DNA from: Perkinsus olseni
Lineage: Eukaryota > Perkinsozoa > Perkinsida > Perkinsidae
NCBI GenBank assembly: GCA_013115135.1
Contig: JABANP010000938.1
Coordinates: 1 to 11,147 of the forward strand
DNA: 11,147 nucleotides
Reading direction: 5' to 3'
A program made the translations under genes and the position numbers. How positions within the stretch are numbered: position 1 is the first letter of the stretch; each line of letters begins with the position of its first letter. Shown here one piece after another: positions 6,301 to 11,147 of this stretch. Below the pieces are notes generated by a model. It was not told where the DNA came from. It worked only from the letters and a program-made list of their open reading frames with translations, and searched no databases.

Positions 6301-9300
6301 GATCTGCTGAGATGCCCTCTTTAGAGACTACGTAACCGAGGTAAGTGATATGATCATAGCCGAAATAGCATTTTGACGGCTTCAGCTTCACCCCTCGTTG
6401 TGCGCAACGTTCGAACACACGAGAGAGATGTTGGAGATGCTCTGCCCAGGTAGACGATGATATCAGCAAATCATCCATATACGCGCACAAGAAGTAGCCG
6501 CTGTCAGCTGTGACTTCAGAGAGAAGGTCGGCAAAGACACTGTTGACTGTGCGCATGAATGTCGCTGGAGCTCCGACGAGGCCGAAGGGCAACCTCAGGT
6601 ATTCAAAAATACCATATGGAGTGGTAAAGGCCGTTCGACTGATACTATCGGGAGCCATACCGACATGCCAGAAGCCAGAGTACATATCCAACTTACTGTA
6701 AAAACATTTTTTATTTAACCTCGACAGCAGAGTCTCTATCTGGGGTAATGGATAGGCATCGAAGCGAGTGATGCTGTTTAGACGCCTGTAGTCAATTACC
6801 AGGCGAGGCCTCACTTTCTGACCGTGCTCATCTTTCTTGGCCACCACCAGGATTGGAGAAGACCATGAACTCTCACTGGGGCGACAGATGCCCTCAGCGA
6901 TCATGCGATCGATCTCGCTCTTGACGAACCGTACTTGGCTTTCAGGAAGTGGATACGGAGTGCAGTATAGCGGCTCGTGATCACCAGTGTCGATGTGGTG
7001 TTTATATCCTCGGATCTCCTCGAACTTCTCACCCGGTAAGTGGAATATTCGGCACCACTTGGTGATAACCTTCTTCAAGTCATTCTTCTGGGCAGTACTC
7101 AAGTTGGTGCATTCATCAAGACGGATTTCTGCTATCACCTCCTTGGCGTATTGGTCGTCACTTCTCGGAAGATTCTTGTCAGCATTCTCATCACCGATTG
7201 GTGGTAAGTCACGATTAGCATCATCTTCGAAAGCGTGTTCACGGGCCTCATTCAAGAGCTGCCTCTCTCTAGTCAACTCGTCTTTGAGAACATCGGAGAA
7301 CTCCTGCGGGTCGCGATTAATCACACGACCAAGGGGTTCCGAAGCCGAAACCTTCGTCGGCGAAGATGAAGTGTTAGCAACGAGTACCGTGAATGGTGTT
7401 GAAGAGTTCGCAGACAAAGCACTCTGGTCAATGGGTCCCTCGACGAGTGACAACGAAGCAGACTTACAGTTGACTCCAACAAGCCAGGGGTGTTCGGGTA
7501 ATTTCAAAGCATGATGAACGAAACATGCCTTGATTTCATTCACACCTGGTGAGATTGTCTGCGTCGATGCTGCTCTGATGACATCATAGGTGCTTATCAC
7601 CAGGGCACTCTTCTCGCCACCGGTAGATGCAGTACAATTGAGTGTAGCATGCCAGCCTCCATGTTCGAGTTGAACCACTCGGGTATGGCAATTGATCTTG
7701 GCATGTAATAAAGATAAGTGGTTAATACCAAGAATCAAAGGCCATTGTAGATCTTTGATAATGGGACACTCTACTCTCACGCAATGAGCATCTACGCCAT
7801 TGAAGACAAGAGGTACTTCTTGCAGCGAAGAAGATGTGAACGAAACACCTTCTGCTGCCATACCAACTTCCACAGGCGTGTTGATAGTTCGACAGCAGAA
7901 GCCATGGCGCCGAAGCTCATTAGCATAATCTTCGCTCACAAGACTGACACTGCAGCAGGTGTCAATAAGCGTCTTGACAGCTGGTAGATCACAACGAGGT
8001 TGAATCAAAGTAGTCAGAATATGTCTCCTCTGAGCATCAACGTCATGATGGTTACCCGTGTTACCCACGGTAACAAATAAAGGCATAGCCAGGAACTCAT
8101 CATCATCATCATCCCGAGAGGTGTGGCGATGGGACCCTCTGCTCTCCTGTCGACGGGACTTTCTCTCATCGTCGTCTTCAGCAGGCTCTCTCTCACGCTC
8201 ACGGGGTGGAGATCTCGGCTCGTGCTCGTCTGCAGAGCTTTGGGTCTGAGTGTCAAGGCAGTTCACACGGAACCTTCTTCTGGTCGGCTTATTCCCTTTT
8301 CCTCGGCGACCGTTGCCTTGACGATAAGCAAAGCCCTTTCCTTTAGCAGTCCCCTTCGCCTTGCCCGCACCTTTATTCCGTCTTCTAAGCCACCATTCAC
8401 TTTGGCCATAGGAATGGCTCTCAGACTGTGGCATAGGTCCAGAGTTATTGAAATTCTGCGAGCCACCGAGGCCATTCGCAGGTGTCAATTGAACTCCGGA
8501 CTGGTAACCCTTACCGTTCCCTAACGGCCACCTGGGTGATAAAGCCGGCGAGCTCACCCCAGCCGTTCTCTGGGACATCCGTTGAGGGTTATTCATACAA
8601 TTACGAGCAAAATGCCCATAGTCACCACAGTTGTAACACTGCACAGCGGAGCACCACACCGAAGTTGGTACTTGGTCTGACGCCGGGTCAGAGGAAGTTC
8701 CTTTTTGAGGTGGGTGAAAATGCTCATAACGACGTGCAGCTTCGATCAACAACTGGATCGAATCATAACGGGCTTGGCGGGCAATAAGCTCCTTCCTTAT
8801 ATCTTCACGAAGCTTCACAGTAAATTGAAGCTGGAGCTGTATATCATCAGACTTCTTCACCCCCTCGGTTTCAGATGACACGATGAAGATACCGGGGATG
8901 AGTTTCTGTAAGTCATGATGTAAGTCGAGGAAACGGACTGAGAATTCTTCAACAGTCTCAGAGTCCTCTTGGGCCATGCCATTGAAGCGGGTCAACAACT
9001 CGAGGGTTTTCTCCTCCTTAGGCTTGCCCCTCTTGGAAGCAAGGTAGTCTTGGACCTTGACATAATATTCCAAGAACTGTTTGTCATCCTCGGCAGCATC
9101 GAGGTCTGAACGATACTGTGCTTCGGCAAGTCTTATCAAGTCGAAAGATCGACGGTCGTTAATCACTTGTTGCTTGAGGAGTGCGACCCAGTGCTTAGGG
9201 GGAGTACCCGTTGTTTCTAGGAGCGATCTCAGTTGAATGAGGAAGTCATCCAAGTCATCCGTGGAGTGGAAGACCGGAAGCACGATGTTGGGCAACCGCA

Positions 9301-9424
9301 AACCCAATGATGATGAGTGGTTTGTCGCAGCGTTAGAAGTAGAGCTTGTACTGGTATTTCTTTCCTGCGCGATAATAGCGACTGCCTCGGTGAGTTGAGT
9401 CACTTTTTCCGTTAAAGTCTCCAT
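3302..9424 (-). CDS. gag-pol: Gag-Pol polyprotein of a Ty3/gypsy retrotransposon
   Basis: One fused 2040-residue frame encodes the structural and enzymatic proteins needed for reverse transcription and integration; no frameshift separates gag and pol. Seen in order: a heptad-like N-terminus (1-21); a Gag capsid-like region (about 40-240); a CCHC zinc knuckle C263-C266-H271-C276; Lys/Arg-rich (345-388) and acidic/Arg-rich (398-443) linkers; a protease with catalytic D488 in D-T-C-C-S and a later ILG (564-566); reverse transcriptase (about 805-1045) with D913 and YMDD 982-985; RNase H (about 1120-1245) with D1130, E1172, D1197 and D1240; integrase with H1386, H1393, C1423, C1426 and D1455, D1519, E1555 (exact D-x35-E); and a GPY module (G1696-P1697-Y1698). 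The last 300 residues are an unassigned extension with a faint chromodomain-like pattern near 1927-1976. The ATG at 9424 is the first in frame, 37 bases after the 5' LTR. The protease Gly-to-Cys change is the main oddity; other catalytic residues are intact. Confidence 0.97.
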   Translation of the reverse strand: METLTEKVTQLTEAVAIIAQERNTSTSSTSNAATNHSSSLGLRLPNIVLPVFHSTDDLDDFLIQLRSLLETTGTPPKHWVALLKQQVINDRRSFDLIRLAEAQYRSDLDAAEDDKQFLEYYVKVQDYLASKRGKPKEEKTLELLTRFNGMAQEDSETVEEFSVRFLDLHHDLQKLIPGIFIVSSETEGVKKSDDIQLQLQFTVKLREDIRKELIARQARYDSIQLLIEAARRYEHFHPPQKGTSSDPASDQVPTSVWCSAVQCYNCGDYGHFARNCMNNPQRMSQRTAGVSSPALSPRWPLGNGKGYQSGVQLTPANGLGGSQNFNNSGPMPQSESHSYGQSEWWLRRRNKGAGKAKGTAKGKGFAYRQGNGRRGKGNKPTRRRFRVNCLDTQTQSSADEHEPRSPPREREREPAEDDDERKSRRQESRGSHRHTSRDDDDDEFLAMPLFVTVGNTGNHHDVDAQRRHILTTLIQPRCDLPAVKTLIDTCCSVSLVSEDYANELRRHGFCCRTINTPVEVGMAAEGVSFTSSSLQEVPLVFNGVDAHCVRVECPIIKDLQWPLILGINHLSLLHAKINCHTRVVQLEHGGWHATLNCTASTGGEKSALVISTYDVIRAASTQTISPGVNEIKACFVHHALKLPEHPWLVGVNCKSASLSLVEGPIDQSALSANSSTPFTVLVANTSSSPTKVSASEPLGRVINRDPQEFSDVLKDELTRERQLLNEAREHAFEDDANRDLPPIGDENADKNLPRSDDQYAKEVIAEIRLDECTNLSTAQKNDLKKVITKWCRIFHLPGEKFEEIRGYKHHIDTGDHEPLYCTPYPLPESQVRFVKSEIDRMIAEGICRPSESSWSSPILVVAKKDEHGQKVRPRLVIDYRRLNSITRFDAYPLPQIETLLSRLNKKCFYSKLDMYSGFWHVGMAPDSISRTAFTTPYGIFEYLRLPFGLVGAPATFMRTVNSVFADLLSEVTADSGYFLCAYMDDLLISSSTWAEHLQHLSRVFERCAQRGVKLKPSKCYFGYDHITYLGYVVSKEGISADPAKTAEIQAISRPTCRKDLQHFLGLSGYYRAHICDYAQRSSHLRQLIRTDVPWHWGRNEEGEFKDLKRSLSHTLLVHPDFSKPFLLQADGSSRGLGAALSQVDSNGIERPVRFASRALTAAEAKWSTEEHELLAIVWAVEKWHQYLYGRHFIVATDHNNLRWLLNLSPRKPRLCRWILRLCEYDFDIVHRKGPLQANVDYFSRHPVGLSTDPPKLPPRPAVSHNPPPAKKRRVSPVTSGRHDAKLSSALSTAVLRSNLCVVVTHQEAPPLHLPSRQTIISSQRRDPVLSQIIQQLPHHDGYYRLDPSDDALLMCAPYEGSWDLPEDVEKLVIPVEHQLTFLRYFHVQPDSAHRGREATLAAVGRSFWWSGLAKSVKKFCKRCLGCQLRKKSGTGTAGFLRTSIYTQPFTAIGVDLIEMPPGDSDVEGHPFRYILHAICLYSNFIVARPLRTKSMPEVGQCLYEAVICNHGYFRSIRSDRGREFCNSLLDSIYKIGNVVVERTSPLRPKFNGQCERGHRFPLDALSIICSGRENRWPQYLQAVTYAHNTNPGVGRLHSPYYITHGGRNPQALPDLLLNQATADEITDLEIDAGAAVDMVEAMKTAHACVRLALLDSRLKAKDRYDQGRTSPDYVVGDYVGVRTSPRASKLSLRWRGPYVVDSVSGNTVLLKALPSGPPVPSPSTRINVDRLVHLNSPVAFRYDIGDSSSSLSERNTREQQRSHSEITSTSYPPVPQDSGEPRVQPDALRPCSAGADSHKTNTPAPKVSSSRHIPSPDHPLEAQLQTPVDHCRRFVLVDRSSEEGFVPLSTTTDDRRMITALYEACDDPRGLSPRRAVELIMDYPGYRRGYLKRLSDHTISLEQDQFGWLHRLQDHLYFIQDALGVGYVVGEVLREVGRSPEERDLLVQYYKMVQSGGDVLEMDTHESPVWHPQSDVIFPLTVLERASTAPPDDMNISDKSPEKRRVQLSRDSLLKLIPYNFNIVNWSTSTSSHQMLDDDF

Positions 9425-9440
9425 GAGTAGCTTAGCTTGA

Positions 9441-9458
9441 TTCTCGGCACAGCCCCCA
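9441..9458 (-). promoter_or_regulatory. Candidate primer-binding site (tRNA-Pro-like)
   Basis: Three bases inside the 5' LTR the minus strand reads TGGGGGCTGTGCCGAGAA. Its complement would be a tRNA tail with CCA, discriminator C, acceptor strand CACAGCC and T-stem CTCGG, continuing into a T-loop-like TTGATT. The first eight bases equal the complement of the usual eukaryotic tRNA-Pro end (AGCCCCCA), and a C discriminator is characteristic of eukaryotic tRNA-Pro. The host tRNA is not in the window, so the identity is inferred. Confidence 0.55.
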
Positions 9459-9461
9459 CAA

Positions 9462-9689
9462 TGTAACGGGTTCGAGTGAATGTAACGGTAGAGGGTGTGG
9501 GCCTAGCGACTGGAACTCGGTAACGCAATAACTAGTGAGCTTGTAGAAGTAGCTGAGCTACGGAGACTTAGGGGAGTGACTATAGAGTAGAGTTAGGGCA
9601 GCGCGCGCAGGGCGACCAACAACCACAACGATTAGCTATGGATCCTATGCTGCACGCAAGCACATGGATGTGCGCAGAATCCTGTAACA
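9462..9689 (-). repeat. 5' LTR of the gypsy element
   Basis: This 228-bp copy is identical over its whole length to the 3' LTR at 2590-2817. It should contain the promoter driving leftward transcription of gag-pol, but no TATA box or initiator could be identified with confidence. Its palindromes lie at 9549-9561 and 9660-9673. Confidence 0.95.
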
Positions 9690-9832
9690 TGCATAGTCCG
9701 ATTCCGATGAAAGATGGAGAATCCTTGCAAGCAGATCTCAGCCACTCCGAACTGTCCAATGCACGCGTCCTCGAGCTTATCGACTGTTGGAAGGCCGTTG
9801 AAGTAGTTATTGAAGATACTCGAGAGAAGTAG
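9690..9832 (+). pseudogene. Possible host coding fragment, 3' side of the gypsy insertion
   Basis: The frame opened at 2547 resumes here in phase and runs to a TAG at 9830-9832. An internal ATG at 9708 could also start a 41-codon frame. The inferred peptide is mixed and amphipathic, ending with a Glu/Val/Lys-rich helix-like stretch, more protein-like than the shadow frames nearby, but it matches no family I recognise. GT dinucleotides at 9829 (GAGAA-GTAGGG) and upstream could be splice donors, so the TAG may not be the true end. Confidence 0.3.
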
Positions 9833-9908
9833 GGGGTAGTCGGCACCTTGGCCCTGTCCCATCCAGTGATCGCTCTCCTCACGCGATGTGGACCGAGAGA
9901 CCTTGAAG

Positions 9909-9953
9909 ATCGCCAAAGTCACCTCTGCCGAGCTCGTTCAAGCTGCGGCACAG
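9909..9953 (+). CDS. Candidate host exon (5' limit uncertain)
   Basis: The segment ends in CACAG followed by GTGAGG at 9954, a strong 5' splice-site consensus. The frame whose codons begin at 9907 is open from just after a TGA (9904-9906) and leaves two bases over at the donor. Joined to 10821-10845 and 10890 onward through introns of 47 and 44 bases, that frame stays open. The acceptor is unsettled: AAG at 9906-9908 would fit the phase of the GT at 9829, but lacks a pyrimidine tract. A second frame here (codons at 9885 onward) is also open and protein-like, but does not join to the next exon. Product unknown. Confidence 0.3.
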
Positions 9954-9961
9954 GTGAGGGT

Positions 9962-9969
9962 ATTCTGAC
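9962..9969. repeat. 8-bp target duplication (left) of the hAT-type element
   Basis: ATTCTGAC directly precedes the element and recurs exactly at 10782-10789. It fits the nTnnnnAn preference described for the Ac branch of the hAT superfamily. Confidence 0.85.
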
Positions 9970-9996
9970 CAGGGTGGTTGATGAGTGGAAAGGATC
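9970..9996 (+). repeat. Left terminal inverted repeat of the hAT-type element
   Basis: A 27-base terminus starting CAGGGTGGTTGATGAGTGG. It matches the reverse complement of 10757-10781 except for G/A at the fourth base, a 2-base TG insertion after GGTTGA and one G/A near the inner end. Confidence 0.85.
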
Positions 9997-10067
9997 GTTA
10001 CAAAGTTTCCGGGAAAGGAAAGAGTTGTAACAGGAAAGAATGGGACCGGAAAGGACGGAAACTTTCC
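9987..10067. repeat. Left subterminal GGAAAG motif cluster
   Basis: GGAAAG begins at 9987, 10012, 10017, 10033 and 10048, with the inverted form CTTTCC at 10062. The segment also folds: GTGGAAAG (9985-9992) pairs with CTTTCCAC (10062-10069), and GTTACAA pairs with TTGTAAC inside. Repeated hexamers near the ends are typical transposase-binding arrays in hAT elements; binding here is inferred. Confidence 0.65.
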
Positions 10068-10114
10068 ACTTCACGCGCGGCGAGCAAAATTTCCTTCGTC
10101 CTGCGATTTTTTTT

Positions 10115-10132
10115 CTTGCGCTAACGCGCAAG
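10115..10132. repeat. Short perfect hairpin
   Basis: CTTGCGC (10115-10121) and GCGCAAG (10126-10132) form a perfect 7-bp stem around TAAC. A run of eight T lies just before it on the plus strand, on the wrong side for a classical terminator. It is part of the hAT-type element interior. Confidence 0.6.
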
Positions 10133-10359
10133 ACTGTTCGTCGTCAAGTTGAGTTATGACCGATATCCTCCCATAGGTTTAGCGTCTCATCGTGGCGTGG
10201 AAGTGCTAACACAAAGCTGAACCGAACTTACCGCGCTCAACAATCCCCCAGCTGGTGGTGACTGAGTGGCGGCAAAAGTGCCCTCCCCCTTTCTTTAACA
10301 ATCCATTACCCCTTCGCCGAGAAGGCTTCTCGTCCCTACGCTGTCGATTCGCCGCTATG

Positions 10360-10376
10360 ATTACTACGGTAGTAAT
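10360..10376. repeat. 17-bp palindrome ATTACTAC-G-GTAGTAAT
   Basis: Perfect 8-bp arms around a single G. The GGTAGTA core recurs at 10392 and 10423, linking it to the larger palindrome that follows. Confidence 0.75.
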
Positions 10377-10401
10377 ACTATCAACTTGTTTAGGTAGTAC
10401 A

Positions 10402-10454
10402 ACTCGGACAATACCACAGCCTTGGTAGTACCAACGCTGTGGTATTATCCGAGT
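10402..10454. repeat. 53-bp near-perfect palindrome inside the hAT-type element
   Basis: The outer arms (19 bp, beginning ACTCGGACAATACC) pair at 18 of 19 positions. After one C-C mismatch, a perfect inner stem TTGGTA/TACCAA closes on a single G. Such a foldback can extrude as a cruciform or form a long RNA hairpin if transcribed. No role is known. Confidence 0.9.
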
Positions 10455-10697
10455 GGCAAAAGCTCTCACTATGATTGGGAAAAATATTGGGCGCGCGATG
10501 CTGATGTTCCGCGGGCACTATTCAAATCTCGCTCGCCCAAAATTGCGCCTAAGCAATTTCGCACCGAATGAATTCGATGAAGATGATTTAAGACATGCAA
10601 TATGTGCGTTCTGCATTGGAGAACCCGAAATACCCGAAAAGTGGCAAAAACTGAGCAAAATTGGCAATTTTTTAAAAAATTTCCTTAAATTTGCATT

Positions 10698-10766
10698 CTT
10701 TCCGGGAGTATTCCTTCCTGGAAAGTTTCCTTGGGAAAGTTACGGAAAGGAAGAATGATTCTTTCC
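10698..10766. repeat. Right subterminal GGAAAG/CTTTCC cluster
   Basis: GGAAAG begins at 10720, 10734 and 10744, and CTTTCC at 10698 and 10761, mirroring the cluster near the left end. ATTCTTTCC at 10695 and GGAAAGGAAGAAT ending at 10756 can pair. Confidence 0.6.
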
Positions 10767-10781
10767 ACTTCAACCACTCTG
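10757..10781 (-). repeat. Right terminal inverted repeat of the hAT-type element
   Basis: Read on the minus strand it starts CAGAGTGGTTGAAGTGG. It is the 25-base partner of the left terminus at 9970-9996. Confidence 0.85.
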
Positions 10782-10789
10782 ATTCTGAC
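10782..10789. repeat. 8-bp target duplication (right) of the hAT-type element
   Basis: ATTCTGAC, identical to 9962-9969. Confidence 0.85.
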
Positions 10790-10820
10790 ACATCTAGCCG
10801 AGAAAATTTCGTGGCTGCAG

Positions 10821-10845
10821 GGAAGAACTCGTGGATGATGACGAG
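10821..10845 (+). CDS. Candidate 25-base host micro-exon
   Basis: It is bounded by CTGCAG on the left (acceptor, ending 10820) and GTGAGG on the right (donor, at 10846), the same donor hexamer as after 9953. Taken with two bases carried over from the preceding exon, it reads an acidic peptide (E-E-L-V-D-D-D-E) and ends on a codon boundary. The intron before it would be 47 bases long once the hAT-type element is removed. Unrecognised product. Confidence 0.35.
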
Positions 10846-10889
10846 GTGAGGATGATCACGGGTGACTCGGACTGAGCTCCTTGTCACAG

Positions 10890-10985
10890 GCGGCACTGCC
10901 AGCCTTGACGAATATATTACTCGTCACTCCCAACAGTGTGTGGTGCCCATGCGGCGCTGGACGATGGTCAACGACTCGAATCTGA
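10890..10985 (+). CDS. Candidate host exon
   Basis: It follows a CTTGTCACAG acceptor after a 44-base candidate intron (10846-10889) and continues the frame of the preceding exon for 31 codons to a TGA at 10983-10985. The first part reads like a hydrophobic helix (A-A-L-P-A-L-T-N-I-L-L-V). A further donor at 10936 (GTGTGTGG) might end the exon earlier. A competing frame, open from about 10856 to 11083, is longer and has reasonable composition, so the true frame here is not settled. Confidence 0.3.
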   Translation, partial: AALPALTNILLVTPNSVWCPCGAGRWSTTRI

Positions 10986-11147
10986 CCCGCATCGCGATTC
11001 GGGAACCCTACAAGCTGCTTGACAGCACGCAAACCAGCACCGGTGTCACCACGTCACCCTTGTGTCACAGGCCACTGGCCTGAGGCCAGGAAAGAATCGA
11101 CAAGGTGTTGCGGCAGTATCTGCGCTCTGCTTCCCCTTTCTATGACG
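10986..11147. other. Right end, coding status unresolved
   Basis: One frame is open through to 11083 with fairly normal composition. It may be the 3' part of the host gene, read in a different phase after another intron. CAG acceptor-like sites occur at 11023 and 11070. The window ends before this can be decided. Confidence 0.3.

Larger units (their letters stand above)
2590..9689 (-). mobile_element. Complete Ty3/gypsy-type LTR retrotransposon
   Basis: The 7100-bp element has two identical 228-bp LTRs, a primer-binding site next to the 5' LTR (right side), a weak polypurine tract next to the 3' LTR (left side) and one uninterrupted gag-pol frame of 2040 codons. The domain order protease, reverse transcriptase, RNase H, integrase is the Ty3/gypsy order, not the copia order. 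No envelope-like frame exists: only 484 non-coding bases lie between the stop codon and the 3' LTR. Identical LTRs suggest a young copy that has had no time to diverge, or recent gene conversion. Odd points are the absence of a matching target duplication (GAGTT on the left, TGCAT on the right), the 27-bp minisatellite after the stop and the altered protease active site. Confidence 0.95.
9970..10781. mobile_element. Non-autonomous hAT-type DNA transposon (MITE-like)
   Basis: The 812-bp element begins CAGGGTGGTTGA and ends with the reverse complement of CAGAGTGGTTGA, flanked by a perfect 8-bp duplication. The termini match over 25-27 bases with two substitutions and one 2-base gap. CAGGG/CAGAG ends plus an 8-bp duplication are hallmarks of hAT elements. 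No transposase-like frame is present: the 101-codon frame at 10453-10758 has no motif and its end is a translation of the subterminal repeats. GGAAAG/CTTTCC motifs crowd both subterminal regions, as expected for transposase-binding sites. The interior holds a striking 53-bp palindrome. Mobilisation would need a hAT transposase encoded elsewhere. The element appears to sit 16 bases into a small host intron. Confidence 0.85.

Noticed and set aside
6987..7514. 175-codon plus-strand frame opposite gag-pol
   Set aside because: Antisense shadow of the gag-pol spacer; Ser-rich with no motif.
9632..9922. 96-codon minus-strand frame crossing the right edge of the gypsy element
   Set aside because: It runs half in the LTR and half in flanking DNA, has no motif and competes with better-supported plus-strand exon signals.
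10453..10758. 101-codon frame inside the hAT-type element as a gene
   Set aside because: No transposase or other motif. Its C-terminal part is the GGAAAG-rich subterminal repeat and it begins in the arm of the palindrome.

Overview
The window looks like a transposon-rich, non-coding-dominated stretch of a eukaryotic nuclear genome. Three mobile elements can be delimited: a small non-coding LTR element (839-1989), a complete 7.1-kb Ty3/gypsy-type LTR retrotransposon on the minus strand (2590-9689), and an 812-bp non-autonomous hAT-type DNA element (9970-10781). The host lineage cannot be fixed from the sequence. Base composition is balanced, the standard genetic code works, and the candidate host introns at the right end are only 44-47 bp. 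That suggests a unicellular eukaryote. An alveolate such as Perkinsus or a dinoflagellate relative is a guess, with only a weak 11-nt spliced-leader-like match behind it.

Left part (1-2589). No convincing protein gene. Several degenerate tRNA-like stretches are present, together with a cluster of GCTAG motifs and the small LTR element. That element has 217/216-bp LTRs starting TGTTG and ending CAACA, a 718-bp non-coding interior and a perfect 4-bp target duplication (CTGG), so it must have been moved by proteins supplied elsewhere.

Centre (2590-9689). Two identical 228-bp LTRs (TGTAAC...TGTAACA on the plus strand) flank one uninterrupted 2040-codon gag-pol frame read on the minus strand: Gag with a CCHC knuckle, protease, reverse transcriptase, RNase H, HHCC/DD35E integrase, a GPY module and a roughly 300-residue C-terminal extension. 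A primer-binding site resembling the complement of a tRNA-Pro tail, a weak polypurine tract and a 27-bp minisatellite directly after the stop codon complete it. Identical LTRs and an intact frame point to a recent insertion, yet no target-site duplication is seen. The protease active-site Gly is replaced by Cys.

Right part (9690-11147). Probable fragments of a host gene with very small introns lie here. The hAT element, with an 8-bp target duplication (ATTCTGAC) and CAGGG/CAGAG inverted termini, appears to sit inside one of those introns. A short frame to the left of the retrotransposon joins in phase with the frame to its right, so the retrotransposon may have landed in the same gene. The host gene product is not recognised.
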